From an uncultured Lachnospiraceae bacterium (GTDB taxonomy: Bacteria > Bacillota > Clostridia > Lachnospirales > Lachnospiraceae): a stretch of 37,276 bases of DNA. Below the pieces are notes generated by a model. The model did not search any database. It had not been told where the DNA came from and saw only the letters and a list, made by a program, of their open reading frames with translations. Each line of letters starts with the position of its first letter. Within the stretch, counting starts at the first letter, position 1. Made by a program: the position numbers and the translations under genes. Where the stretch lies: contig CAMWTP010000052.1 in assembly GCA_947177165.1 (NCBI GenBank), forward strand, positions 1 through 37,276. The letters run 5' to 3'. Shown here piece after piece: positions 23,887-31,473 of the stretch.

Positions 23887-25311
23887 ATGTACGAGGGAAA
23901 ATCATTTGGACAGAAGTATTCAGAGTATTGTGAGCAGAGGAGAAGGAATAAGAGACGGCTGCGCAGGATGACACTGGCAGCAGCGCTGGTTGTGTGCGCG
24001 GCACTGTTGGCGTTTATCCTGTCGGACAGAGTCCTGCCGATTGAAGTCTGGGCCACACCTGAGAAAAAGGAGAGAGAGGTTGTCGAGATCGATTTGCGCG
24101 AACTGGTGGAGGTGCAGACGGCACAGGAACTGGTTGCGGAGGAGAAGGAGACACCGGCGCAGGTGACGCCTGTAGTGTTTATCGACGCCGGGCATGGCGG
24201 AAATGACGGCGGCTGTTTTGAGGGAGAAATCATAGAGAAAAATATCAACCTGTCCATTGCAGGACTTGTGCGGGATAAATTGGAGACATCTGGCTATGAG
24301 GTCGTGATGTCACGCAGCACGGACAAGTATGTCGCATTGGAGGACAGGGTGGAGAATGCCAACAGCATCAACGCAGATATCTACATCAGCATTCACCAGA
24401 ATTCATCGGATGTGAAGAGTGTCAATGGCATGGAAGTGTGGTATGACGGCACTGACACACAGCGCGACAGCAGGCGGCTGGCGCTGCTTATCTCCCAGCA
24501 GACCGCGCGGAGCACAGGGGCAGTGGAGCGGGAAGTCCGGGGAGACGCGGGATTTCATGTGACAGACAGCACACAGATGCCGGCTTGTCTGATTGAGACC
24601 GGATTCCTGAGCAATAAGGAGGAGTGTGCAAAGCTCGCTTCACAGGAGTATCAGGAGAAGATTGCATCGGGCATTGTGCAGGGCATTGAGTACTATTTTC
24701 ACCCGAAGACGATGTACCTGACCTTTGATGACGGACCGTCGGAGGAGAATACATCGCGGGTGCTGGATATTTTGAAGGATCGGAATATCAAGGCAACCTT
24801 TTTTCTCGTCGGCGAGAATGTGGAGAAGTACCCGGACATTGCGCGGCGGATTGTGGCGGAAGGGCATACCATAGGAATCCACTGCTACAGGCATGACTAC
24901 GAAAATCTGTACCAGAGTGTGGGCAGCTTTATGGAGGATTTCGAGCATGCGCGCAGAGTCGTCTATGAGGCGACCGGCGTGGAGGCAGTGCTGTTCCGGT
25001 TTCCGGGCGGCAGCATCAACAGCTACAATGGCATGGTTTACGCACAGATTATTCAGGAAATGACAAAAAGGGGGTATATTTACTACGACTGGAACGCAAG
25101 CATCGGGGACGCCGTGACAGGGACAGAGCCCGCACAGCTCGTCGCGAACGGCGTCGAGACGACACTGGGACGCAAAAAGGTCATACTGCTTGCGCATGAT
25201 GTCGTGTACAATACAGGAACAATTCTGGAAGATCTGCTCGACAGATTTCCCGAGTACGAGATGCGGCCGCTCAGTGAGGAGATCGAGCCGATTCATTTTA
25301 AGAATCTTTAG
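23887..25311 (+). CDS. Bifunctional N-acetylmuramoyl-L-alanine amidase and polysaccharide deacetylase
   Basis: A 474-residue, membrane-anchored cell-wall enzyme. A basic cytoplasmic start and one TM helix (about 28-46) precede a linker. An Amidase_3 domain (about 95-272) has zinc ligands H103 (DAGHGGNDGG), E117 (EKNINLS) and H170 (SIHQNSS) and the catalytic E237 (CLIETGFLSN). A NodB-type deacetylase domain (about 275-465) has D281/D282 (LTFDDGPSE), H332 and H336 (HTIGIHCYRHDY), FRFPGG and LLAHD. The first cuts the peptide stem from the glycan; the second removes acetyl groups from peptidoglycan sugars. ATG 23887 follows GAGGAAGG. Having both activities in one chain is unusual. All key residues are present. 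Confidence 0.92.
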   Translation: MYEGKSFGQKYSEYCEQRRRNKRRLRRMTLAAALVVCAALLAFILSDRVLPIEVWATPEKKEREVVEIDLRELVEVQTAQELVAEEKETPAQVTPVVFIDAGHGGNDGGCFEGEIIEKNINLSIAGLVRDKLETSGYEVVMSRSTDKYVALEDRVENANSINADIYISIHQNSSDVKSVNGMEVWYDGTDTQRDSRRLALLISQQTARSTGAVEREVRGDAGFHVTDSTQMPACLIETGFLSNKEECAKLASQEYQEKIASGIVQGIEYYFHPKTMYLTFDDGPSEENTSRVLDILKDRNIKATFFLVGENVEKYPDIARRIVAEGHTIGIHCYRHDYENLYQSVGSFMEDFEHARRVVYEATGVEAVLFRFPGGSINSYNGMVYAQIIQEMTKRGYIYYDWNASIGDAVTGTEPAQLVANGVETTLGRKKVILLAHDVVYNTGTILEDLLDRFPEYEMRPLSEEIEPIHFKNL

Positions 25312-25435
25312 GAAACAGATTGTGCCCCGGTCAGATGGGGCGTAAACAACGGTGGCTGGTTCACATTGGAAAGAATAATTCACGCTCAGCACTTGCAAAA
25401 AATTGAAAAAACTGATATACCTTACATAGATACAT

Positions 25436-25469
25436 AAGTGCTCCGAAAACTTTTTGTGCCGGAGCACTT
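25436..25469 (+). terminator. Hairpin between the amidase/deacetylase and ROK kinase genes
   Basis: AAGTGCTCCG pairs perfectly with CGGAGCACTT (10 bp) around a T-rich loop, followed by CTTCTATCATATTT. Terminator is likely, although the T run is broken. Confidence 0.6.
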
Positions 25470-25497
25470 CTATCATATTTAAATGGGAGGATATGAA

Positions 25498-26445
25498 ATG
25501 TACAGAGCAGGAATTGATCTGGGCGGAACCAGCATCAAAGCAGGAATTATTGATGAGAACCAGAAAATCATGGCACAGACATCGGCACCGACAGGGGCGG
25601 AGCGCCCGGCGGAGGAAGTCATAGCAGATATGGCAGGACTCGTAAAACAGCTGATGGAAAAGTTAAAGATAGACGAAAGTGCACTTGCAGGCATCGGTGT
25701 CGGAAGTCCGGGATTAGTGGACGCGGAGGCAGGCGTTGTGCGTTACTCCAACAATATCAGCTGGGAGAATGTGGCGCTTGTGAGTGAGCTTGGAAAATTC
25801 TTTTCCTGTGAAATCCGCATATCAAACGATGCGAACTGTGCAGCGCTGGGGGAAGTGAAGGCGGGAGCGGCCAGAGACGTATCCAATGCAATCCTGCTCA
25901 CGCTGGGAACAGGCGTCGGCGGCGGCATTATCCTGAATGGAAAAGTCTTTGAGGGGAGCAATGCAGGAGGCGCAGAGCTAGGGCATGTCAGCCTGATACT
26001 GGGAGGGGAACCCTGTACCTGCGGAAGACGCGGCTGCGTGGAGGCATATGCCTCAGCTACGGCACTGATACGGGATGCCAGACGGGCCGCAGCTGCAGAC
26101 AGAAGATCACTGCTCAACCAGATGTGCGACGGGAAAGTTGAAAATATGAACGGAAGAATTCCTTTTGATGCGGCACTCAGGGGAGATAAGGCGGCAAAGG
26201 AGGTCGTGGAGAACTACTATACATATCTTGCGGAAGCCATCGCAAATTATGTCAATATTTTCCGGCCGGATGTTGTGCTGCTGTCAGGCGGCATCTGCAA
26301 TCAGGGAAGCCGTCTGACAAAGCCGGTGGAGGAACACCTGAGCTTCCTGTGCTTTGGCGGGGACAGGGCTTTTGTGCCGCCGGTCCGGTGCGCGATACTC
26401 GGCAATGATGCCGGAATGATCGGCGCTGCAAACCTTATTTCCTGA
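25498..26445 (+). CDS. glk: ROK-family glucokinase
   Basis: A 315-residue sugar kinase that phosphorylates glucose with ATP in the cytoplasm. ROK signatures: phosphate loop GIDLGGTSIKAGIID (residues about 6-20), GVGSPGLVD, catalytic NDANCAALGE, GTGVGGGIILNGKVFEGSNAGGAELGH and the zinc motif CTCGRRGCVEAYAS. ATG 25498 is chosen because GGGAGG is 7 nt upstream and the phosphate loop then sits at its usual place; the in-frame ATG at 25483 precedes the Shine-Dalgarno. The length is normal for Firmicutes GlkA. N-acetyl-hexosamine kinase activity cannot be excluded by eye. No sugar transport genes are nearby. Confidence 0.88.
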   Translation: MYRAGIDLGGTSIKAGIIDENQKIMAQTSAPTGAERPAEEVIADMAGLVKQLMEKLKIDESALAGIGVGSPGLVDAEAGVVRYSNNISWENVALVSELGKFFSCEIRISNDANCAALGEVKAGAARDVSNAILLTLGTGVGGGIILNGKVFEGSNAGGAELGHVSLILGGEPCTCGRRGCVEAYASATALIRDARRAAAADRRSLLNQMCDGKVENMNGRIPFDAALRGDKAAKEVVENYYTYLAEAIANYVNIFRPDVVLLSGGICNQGSRLTKPVEEHLSFLCFGGDRAFVPPVRCAILGNDAGMIGAANLIS

Positions 26446-26461
26446 AAGTTATGTAAATTCA

Positions 26462-26513
26462 TTGCGGTTTGGGACAAAAGATGTTATACTGAAATTGTTA
26501 CGAAATAGTTACA
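26462..26513 (+). promoter_or_regulatory. Promoter of the DUF5722-like gene with a possible TGTAAC box
   Basis: TTGCGG (26462-26467), a 17-nt spacer and TATACT (26485-26490) form the promoter. On the opposite strand, TGTAAC-N5-CGTAAC (26513-26497) is one mismatch from a WalR-type box and lies just after the transcription start, a position for repression. Confidence 0.5.
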
Positions 26514-26536
26514 AACAAAATGATGGAGGAGACATG

Positions 26537-27979
26537 ATGAGAAAAACAAAACCAACAAAGCGCGTATGCGGCATATTGTTTGTCCTGTTTGTCATGGTGC
26601 TTGGCATTCAGGTAAACGCAGCAAAAGCGTTGAATCAGGCATTTGCGACGGCAGCAAACAGCGTTCTTCTGGACAGGGCGACCATTTCCTACACAGCGAC
26701 GCTGCCTGAGATACCGGCAAGTGACGACGGCGTGCTCTATCTGTTCGAGATGCAGCCTTACGAGTATGCAGTAGCGCCCACTGCAGTGCCAGTGGCATCA
26801 GCGCCCGCATCGCTCACACCGGCTTTTACAGTGCCGTACACAGGGACAAGACTCTACACGAAGCTTGGCCTTGCAGTCAAGTCCGGCGGACAGAATGTGC
26901 TGATCGCAAACCCGCAGTACATCACGAACCCTGAGATTCTGGCCACACACACCAAGGCAAGGCAGGCAAGGCCGTTAAAGTCAGAGCAGGGCAAGGAATT
27001 CTGCAATCTGTACATGTCAGAGAATGCAAATGGTGTCATCGCTGGCAGATACACCACAGCACAGATTATGAACAACGGCGGCAATCAGGCAATCACAAAC
27101 CCGTATTCCAGGGCGGCGATCATACCGACAGACACCCATCCGGTGACACCGCAGCATTATATGCTCAATGCGTCAGAGCCGGCGGGCATCACAGCGATCG
27201 CGGCAGAGCTGTCAAACGTTGCGGCAAATTCTACCGTTGAGAATTTTATCGTAGGAAATGAAGTCAATGTCCGCACATGGAACTATATGATCTGGACAGA
27301 CTGGGACAGCTATATCAGGGAGTATGCGCAGACCTTCCGTGTGGCCTACAACGCCATCAAGAGCCAGAATGCAAACGCAAGAGTGTTTGTCTGTATCGAC
27401 CAGAACTGGGATAGAAACCGTCCGGCAGGACATAAAGAGTATTATGAGTACATCGATGGAAAGGACTTCCTGGAGAAGTTCAATGCGCTGATCGCAGGCG
27501 AGGGAAACATCGACTGGGGCGTAGCGCAGCATCCGTATCCCGTACCGCTTACCTATGCCAAATTCTGGGATATGTCCGGATGTCCGGATGGCGGTTATAT
27601 GGCGGCGCAGGTATCCTCAGGCAAGATGATGACCTTCCAGAATCTCTCGCTGCTCACGAACTATCTGCAGACACCGCAGATGCTGAGCCCGGCAGGCACA
27701 GTCAGACATGTGATCCTGAGCGAGATCGGCCTGACCAACGCGCAGGGAGTGGAAGTGCAGGCGGCAGCGCTCTATGCGTCCTACGTGGCAGCCAAATCCA
27801 ACCCTTATGTGGAGGAGATCATCTATCTGTTAAGCTTCAGTGAACCGCAGGTGGACACCAGACTTTCTGGACAGTCACAGCTTGTATTCAACAGTCTCGG
27901 CACCGCACAGGAAGCGGCTTATGATGCATGGGCAAAGGCATTTATCGGTATCAGCGACTGGTCACAGGTTATTAAATGA
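26537..27979 (+). CDS. Secreted DUF5722-like, glycosidase-fold protein
   Basis: A 480-residue exported protein with a signal peptide (residues about 1-29: basic MRKTKPTKRV, hydrophobic core, cleavage near VNAAK). An N-terminal beta-rich part (about 45-130) precedes a part that looks like a TIM barrel. VENFIVGNEVNVRTWNY (E242) and HVILSEIGLT (E396) match the acid/base and nucleophile positions of clan-A glycosidases. I assign it to the DUF5722 group from memory of the VGNEVN...SEIG pattern, not from a search. ATG 26537 has GGAGGA 6 nt upstream (an ATG at 26534 is too close). Its stop overlaps a TetR gene by 4 nt. Confidence 0.7.
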   Translation: MRKTKPTKRVCGILFVLFVMVLGIQVNAAKALNQAFATAANSVLLDRATISYTATLPEIPASDDGVLYLFEMQPYEYAVAPTAVPVASAPASLTPAFTVPYTGTRLYTKLGLAVKSGGQNVLIANPQYITNPEILATHTKARQARPLKSEQGKEFCNLYMSENANGVIAGRYTTAQIMNNGGNQAITNPYSRAAIIPTDTHPVTPQHYMLNASEPAGITAIAAELSNVAANSTVENFIVGNEVNVRTWNYMIWTDWDSYIREYAQTFRVAYNAIKSQNANARVFVCIDQNWDRNRPAGHKEYYEYIDGKDFLEKFNALIAGEGNIDWGVAQHPYPVPLTYAKFWDMSGCPDGGYMAAQVSSGKMMTFQNLSLLTNYLQTPQMLSPAGTVRHVILSEIGLTNAQGVEVQAAALYASYVAAKSNPYVEEIIYLLSFSEPQVDTRLSGQSQLVFNSLGTAQEAAYDAWAKAFIGISDWSQVIK

Positions 27980-28608
27980 ATAAAATAGATAAAAACAAAC
28001 AGATCAAGAGGGAATCCCTGTTGGAAACCGCGTTCAGACTTTTCACCAGCAAGGGCATCCATAAGACGTCCATCTCTGACATTGTGGCGGATGCGGGAGT
28101 GGCCAAAGGGACCTTCTACCTGTATTTTAAGGACAAATATGATATCAGAAACAAACTGATAGCCCACAAGTCGAGCGAGGTCTTCAAGAGAGCGGACCTC
28201 GCTCTTCAGGCGACAGACATTACCAGGCTTGAGGAGCGGGTGATCTTTCTGGTGGACAACATCATCACCCAGCTTGCAGAGAACAGGACACTCCTGGGAT
28301 TTATCTCCAAGAACCTCAGCTGGGGAGTGTTTAAGAGTGTTCTCATCGAGTCCGGGGATGACAGTGATGTTGATTTTTACGACATTTATCACTCGATGTT
28401 CGGGGATGATGGCAGATTTGAGAATCCCGAGGTGATGGTGTTCATGATCATTGAGCTCGTGGGATCCACATGCTACAGCGCCATCCTCTACAATGAACCG
28501 GTGGGGATCGAGGAGCTCAGACCCTATATTCTCCGCACGGTGAGAGAGATCATGGCGATGCACCGGGGCGCGGATCAGACAGAGACGGACAGAGGTATCA
28601 TGGATTAA
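27976..28608 (+). CDS. TetR-family regulator
   Basis: A 210-residue regulator with an N-terminal TetR helix-turn-helix (RESLLETAFRLFTSKGIHKTSISDIVADAGVAKGTFYLYFKDKYDI, residues about 12-57). The C-terminal ligand/dimer domain is all helical and not recognised. The start overlaps the stop of the preceding secreted-protein gene (ATGA), so both come from one transcript, and it is probably an autoregulator or controls that operon. There is no efflux gene beside it. It ends 16 nt before the sigma-D promoter of the flagellar operon, so read-through into flgM is possible. Confidence 0.88.
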   Translation: MNKIDKNKQIKRESLLETAFRLFTSKGIHKTSISDIVADAGVAKGTFYLYFKDKYDIRNKLIAHKSSEVFKRADLALQATDITRLEERVIFLVDNIITQLAENRTLLGFISKNLSWGVFKSVLIESGDDSDVDFYDIYHSMFGDDGRFENPEVMVFMIIELVGSTCYSAILYNEPVGIEELRPYILRTVREIMAMHRGADQTETDRGIMD

Positions 28609-28623
28609 ATTTGCAAAAAAGTA

Positions 28624-28650
28624 TAAAGTAAATGAAAAATAATCCGATAA
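28624..28650 (+). promoter_or_regulatory. Sigma-D (FliA) promoter of the flgM operon
   Basis: TAAAGT (TAAA at 28624-28627), 15 nt, then TCCGATAA (28643-28650). It differs from the sigma-28 consensus TAAA-N15-GCCGATAA by one base. It fits the usual feedback in which FliA drives the gene of its own anti-sigma factor. Confidence 0.8.
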
Positions 28651-28710
28651 ATTAAATATAAAAGAACTGATAACATAAATAATTGACTAGTTGGGAAGGA
28701 GGAGTCCGGT

Positions 28711-28989
28711 ATGCGTATAGATGCCTATAATCAAATACAGCAGATTTACGGAACGAAAAAGTTAACCAAAACTGAGAAGAAGGCAGCAGGAGCAAGCTTC
28801 AAGGATCAGCTTATGCTCTCAGCGACGGCTCAGGATGCTTCCGCAGCAAAAAAGGCACTCTCGGCAACGCCTGACGTGCGCCAGAATCTTGTAAGTTCCA
28901 TCAAGGAGCGTATAGACAATGACACTTATGAGGTAGACGTGGATGATTTTGCAGGAAAGCTTTTGGAGAAGTACAATGGCCTGTTTTAA
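28711..28989 (+). CDS. flgM: Anti-sigma-28 factor FlgM
   Basis: A 92-residue protein. The C-terminal half (VRQNLVSSIKERIDNDTYEVDVDDFAGKLLEKYNGLF) is the sigma-28-binding domain of FlgM. The N-terminal half is poorly conserved and probably disordered, as usual. FlgM binds FliA until the hook-basal body is complete and then is exported, releasing FliA for late genes. GGAAGGAGGAG precedes the ATG. It is the first gene of the operon flgM-flgN-flgK-flgK-flgL-fliW-csrA. Its own promoter is of the FliA type. Confidence 0.9.
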   Translation: MRIDAYNQIQQIYGTKKLTKTEKKAAGASFKDQLMLSATAQDASAAKKALSATPDVRQNLVSSIKERIDNDTYEVDVDDFAGKLLEKYNGLF

Positions 28990-29002
28990 GTGAGGTGTAC
29001 AG

Positions 29003-29521
29003 GTGGCAAGCTTATTGGAAAACTTGATTGACGTGCTCGACGGCGAGAATGCAGAGTATGAGAAACTCGCGGAACTCGCGGAGGGCAAGACTTCCGTCAT
29101 CGTGGCGGGAGACATCGAAAGCCTGGGAAAAATCATGGAGGAAGAACAGGAAATCGTAGGCAGAATCCAGGGAATGGAGAAGAAGAGAGATAAATTTCTG
29201 GCTGATATTGCCAACGTAGTTAACAGGGATGTTGAAACATTGAAACTAATAGACCTGATTCAGATGCTCGAATCAATGCCCGACCAGCAGCGCAAGCTTG
29301 AGGACGTGCAGAAGCACTTGAGAAAAACCATAGACAAACTGAGAGAGACAAACGGCAAGAACCAGATGCTCCTCTCAGAACGGCTGGATATGGTAAATTT
29401 TAATCTCGACATGATACGAGCAATGAAGTCTGCGCCGCAAACAGCCAATTATAGTAAAGATGCATATACAAACGGACAATCGCTTGGTATCTTACATGGT
29501 GGTTTCGACGCGAAGCAATAA
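29003..29521 (+). CDS. flgN: Flagellar export chaperone FlgN
   Basis: A 172-residue, mostly helical protein of the FlgN family starting with GTG (TGAGG 7 nt upstream). Helical segments include MASLLENLIDVLDGENAEYEKLAELAEGKTSVIVAGDIESLGKIMEEEQ and a second long coiled coil to residue about 145. FlgN binds the C-termini of FlgK and FlgL and guides them to the export gate. The position between flgM and flgK is the standard one. The C-terminal 30 residues are polar and variable. Confidence 0.88.
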   Translation: MASLLENLIDVLDGENAEYEKLAELAEGKTSVIVAGDIESLGKIMEEEQEIVGRIQGMEKKRDKFLADIANVVNRDVETLKLIDLIQMLESMPDQQRKLEDVQKHLRKTIDKLRETNGKNQMLLSERLDMVNFNLDMIRAMKSAPQTANYSKDAYTNGQSLGILHGGFDAKQ

Positions 29522-29545
29522 CGACGAAACACGAGGTGAGATACC

Positions 29546-31357
29546 ATGTCTTTGTTTGGATCATTATATTTGGGCGACAGCGGCTTGCGCACGTCGCAGA
29601 ATGCGCTTCACACTGTAGCGCACAACTTATCAAATCTGAATACACCCGGATATGTCCGCCAGCAGGTGGCAAATACCGATACAACATACACTTACGGAGG
29701 CCGTACAGTCAGAGGCTGGGTGCAGCAGGTGGGAACCGGCTCCAAGTATGCAGAGTGCAGACGTGTCAGGGATCAATATCTTGATATAGCATACCGCGAG
29801 GAATACGGCAGATCATCCTATTATGAGGTGTCCTATTCGGCGATTCTCCAGATTGAGGATATTATAGGTGAGCTTGACGGGGCAGCGTTTAAGGAGTCCG
29901 TGTGGGGAACTACGGGACTGTGGAACGCGATGCAGGAACTGTCAAAGGATCCGAACAATACCGTAAACATGTCCATGCTGATGTCAAAGGCAGCAAGCTT
30001 TATAGAGAATGCGACGGCGGTATACAGTTCCTTGCAGGAGTATCAGAACAATCTGAATACCCAGATCAAGGATTCCGTTAAAGAGATTAATTCCATCGGA
30101 AATAGAATTTATGAATTGAATAAAGAAATCATGCGGGTGGAAATCGGCGGCGTGGAGAATGCAAACGATCTCCGGGATGAGCGCGATCAGCTGCTCGACA
30201 TGCTCGCAGGTTATGGCAACATTACTTACTATGAGGCGGACAATTCGGCGGTGTCAGTGAACTTCAACGGCATAGCTTTCGTCACGGAGGCGAATGTGTT
30301 TGAGATGGAGCTCACCACCGACAAGGATACCGGTTTTGTGACACCGTACTGGAAGCAGAATCTCCTCTACAAGACAGACGCGAAGGGAAACAGGGTGCCG
30401 GACTACACAAGTGCGCAGGTCTTCAATCTGAAAGAGGAGATCACGACAGCGGCAAAAACTGATGTCGGATCGCTCAGAGCGCTTTTGCTGGCGAGAGGAG
30501 ATCATGTGGCAAATTACACAGATCTCGAAGTGGGCGCATGTACAGACATGAAGCTCGACAAGCTCGGGATTAAGGCGGATGCGTATGATGACCAGGACGG
30601 ACTCAAGTATTACAAAGATTATATATCAAAGTCTGTTGTCATGAATATGCAGGCAGAGTTTGACAATATCGTGCACGCGATCGCGACCAAGATTAACGAA
30701 GTGATTGCAGACAGCTGTGATCCCAAGACAAAGTACCTGTGCAATCCGGATGGATCTCCGATGCAGATGTTCCAGAAGGCGAACGGCCCGGCTTATGAGA
30801 AGGTGGCGATGAGCAGCGGCGAGGCGGAGCGGCTGAAGGCGCAGGGCGTGAAACTCTATCAGATCTACGACGATGATGAGGAACCAGTTCCCAACATGTA
30901 CTGGAGATACATTGAGGAGGATGCCAACGAGCCGAACACGCTTTACAGCTGTGGAAATATGCAGATTAACCAGACGCTCCTGCAGTCCCCTTCATTGCTG
31001 AAATTTACAGGGGACGAGAATTCGGTTGATTACAACATCGGCAAGAAGCTGGTGGATGCTTTCGCGGAGGCAGGAATCTATCTGAATCCCTATGCGACAG
31101 ATATCAGCAGCTTTGAGAAGTGCTATCAGGATCTGATCGCCCAGACGACATCGTCGGGTTACGTGTTTGGGCAGCTGTACAGTCTGGAGCAGCTTGCAAT
31201 GGAACAGGCTGACAATGAACGGCAGACTGTCATCGGAGTATCCTCGGACGAGGAGCTTGAGCATATGATCATGTACCAGAACGCATACAATGCGGCCAGC
31301 CGGTACATCAATGTGATCAATTCCATGCTTGACACGCTGTTAAATATGGGAGCGTAA
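29546..31357 (+). CDS. flgK: Flagellar hook-associated protein 1 (FlgK), first copy
   Basis: A 603-residue FlgK. The N-terminal D0 domain (SLYLGDSGLRTSQNALHTVAHNLSNLNTPGYVRQQV) and the C-terminal helix (IMYQNAYNAASRYINVINSMLDTLLNMG) are typical, with a long D1 helix around residues 140-230 (SLQEYQNNLNTQIKDSVKEINSIGNRIYELNKEI). FlgK forms the first junction ring between hook and filament. GAGGTGAG precedes the ATG. It is followed by a second, divergent FlgK, so the cell has two HAP1-like proteins. A structured intercistronic segment follows (31358-31423). Confidence 0.92.
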   Translation: MSLFGSLYLGDSGLRTSQNALHTVAHNLSNLNTPGYVRQQVANTDTTYTYGGRTVRGWVQQVGTGSKYAECRRVRDQYLDIAYREEYGRSSYYEVSYSAILQIEDIIGELDGAAFKESVWGTTGLWNAMQELSKDPNNTVNMSMLMSKAASFIENATAVYSSLQEYQNNLNTQIKDSVKEINSIGNRIYELNKEIMRVEIGGVENANDLRDERDQLLDMLAGYGNITYYEADNSAVSVNFNGIAFVTEANVFEMELTTDKDTGFVTPYWKQNLLYKTDAKGNRVPDYTSAQVFNLKEEITTAAKTDVGSLRALLLARGDHVANYTDLEVGACTDMKLDKLGIKADAYDDQDGLKYYKDYISKSVVMNMQAEFDNIVHAIATKINEVIADSCDPKTKYLCNPDGSPMQMFQKANGPAYEKVAMSSGEAERLKAQGVKLYQIYDDDEEPVPNMYWRYIEEDANEPNTLYSCGNMQINQTLLQSPSLLKFTGDENSVDYNIGKKLVDAFAEAGIYLNPYATDISSFEKCYQDLIAQTTSSGYVFGQLYSLEQLAMEQADNERQTVIGVSSDEELEHMIMYQNAYNAASRYINVINSMLDTLLNMGA

Positions 31358-31423
31358 AGCATGAAGAGATTTTCTAAGGCGCTCGAAGGACACCGTCTGG
31401 GAAAATCTAAAGTTTCATGCCGG
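31358..31423 (+). ncRNA. Structured intercistronic RNA element, copy 1
   Basis: GCAT (31359-31362) can pair with ATGC (31417-31420). Inside, AGATTTTC (31367-31374) pairs with GAAAATCT (31401-31408), and an inner AGGCG/CGTCT stem has a loop containing GGA. The 3' strand reads AAAGTTTCATGCCGG. The same plan is found after the second flgK at 33357-33420. Confidence 0.45.
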
Positions 31424-31473
31424 AAGAACACCGGGGACGGGGGTTCTGGAAGTATATATGGAGGAGAGTATAA

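Noticed and set aside
24640..25476. 278-aa minus-strand frame opposite the deacetylase domain
   Set aside because: Shadow of a gene with clear catalytic motifs on the + strand.
31408..31423. TAAAGTTTCATGCCGG as a sigma-D promoter before flgK2 (and the similar motif at 33405)
   Set aside because: The distance from TAAA to GCCG is far too short (8 nt instead of 15), and no GATA follows. It is better explained as the 3' strand of a shared RNA structure.
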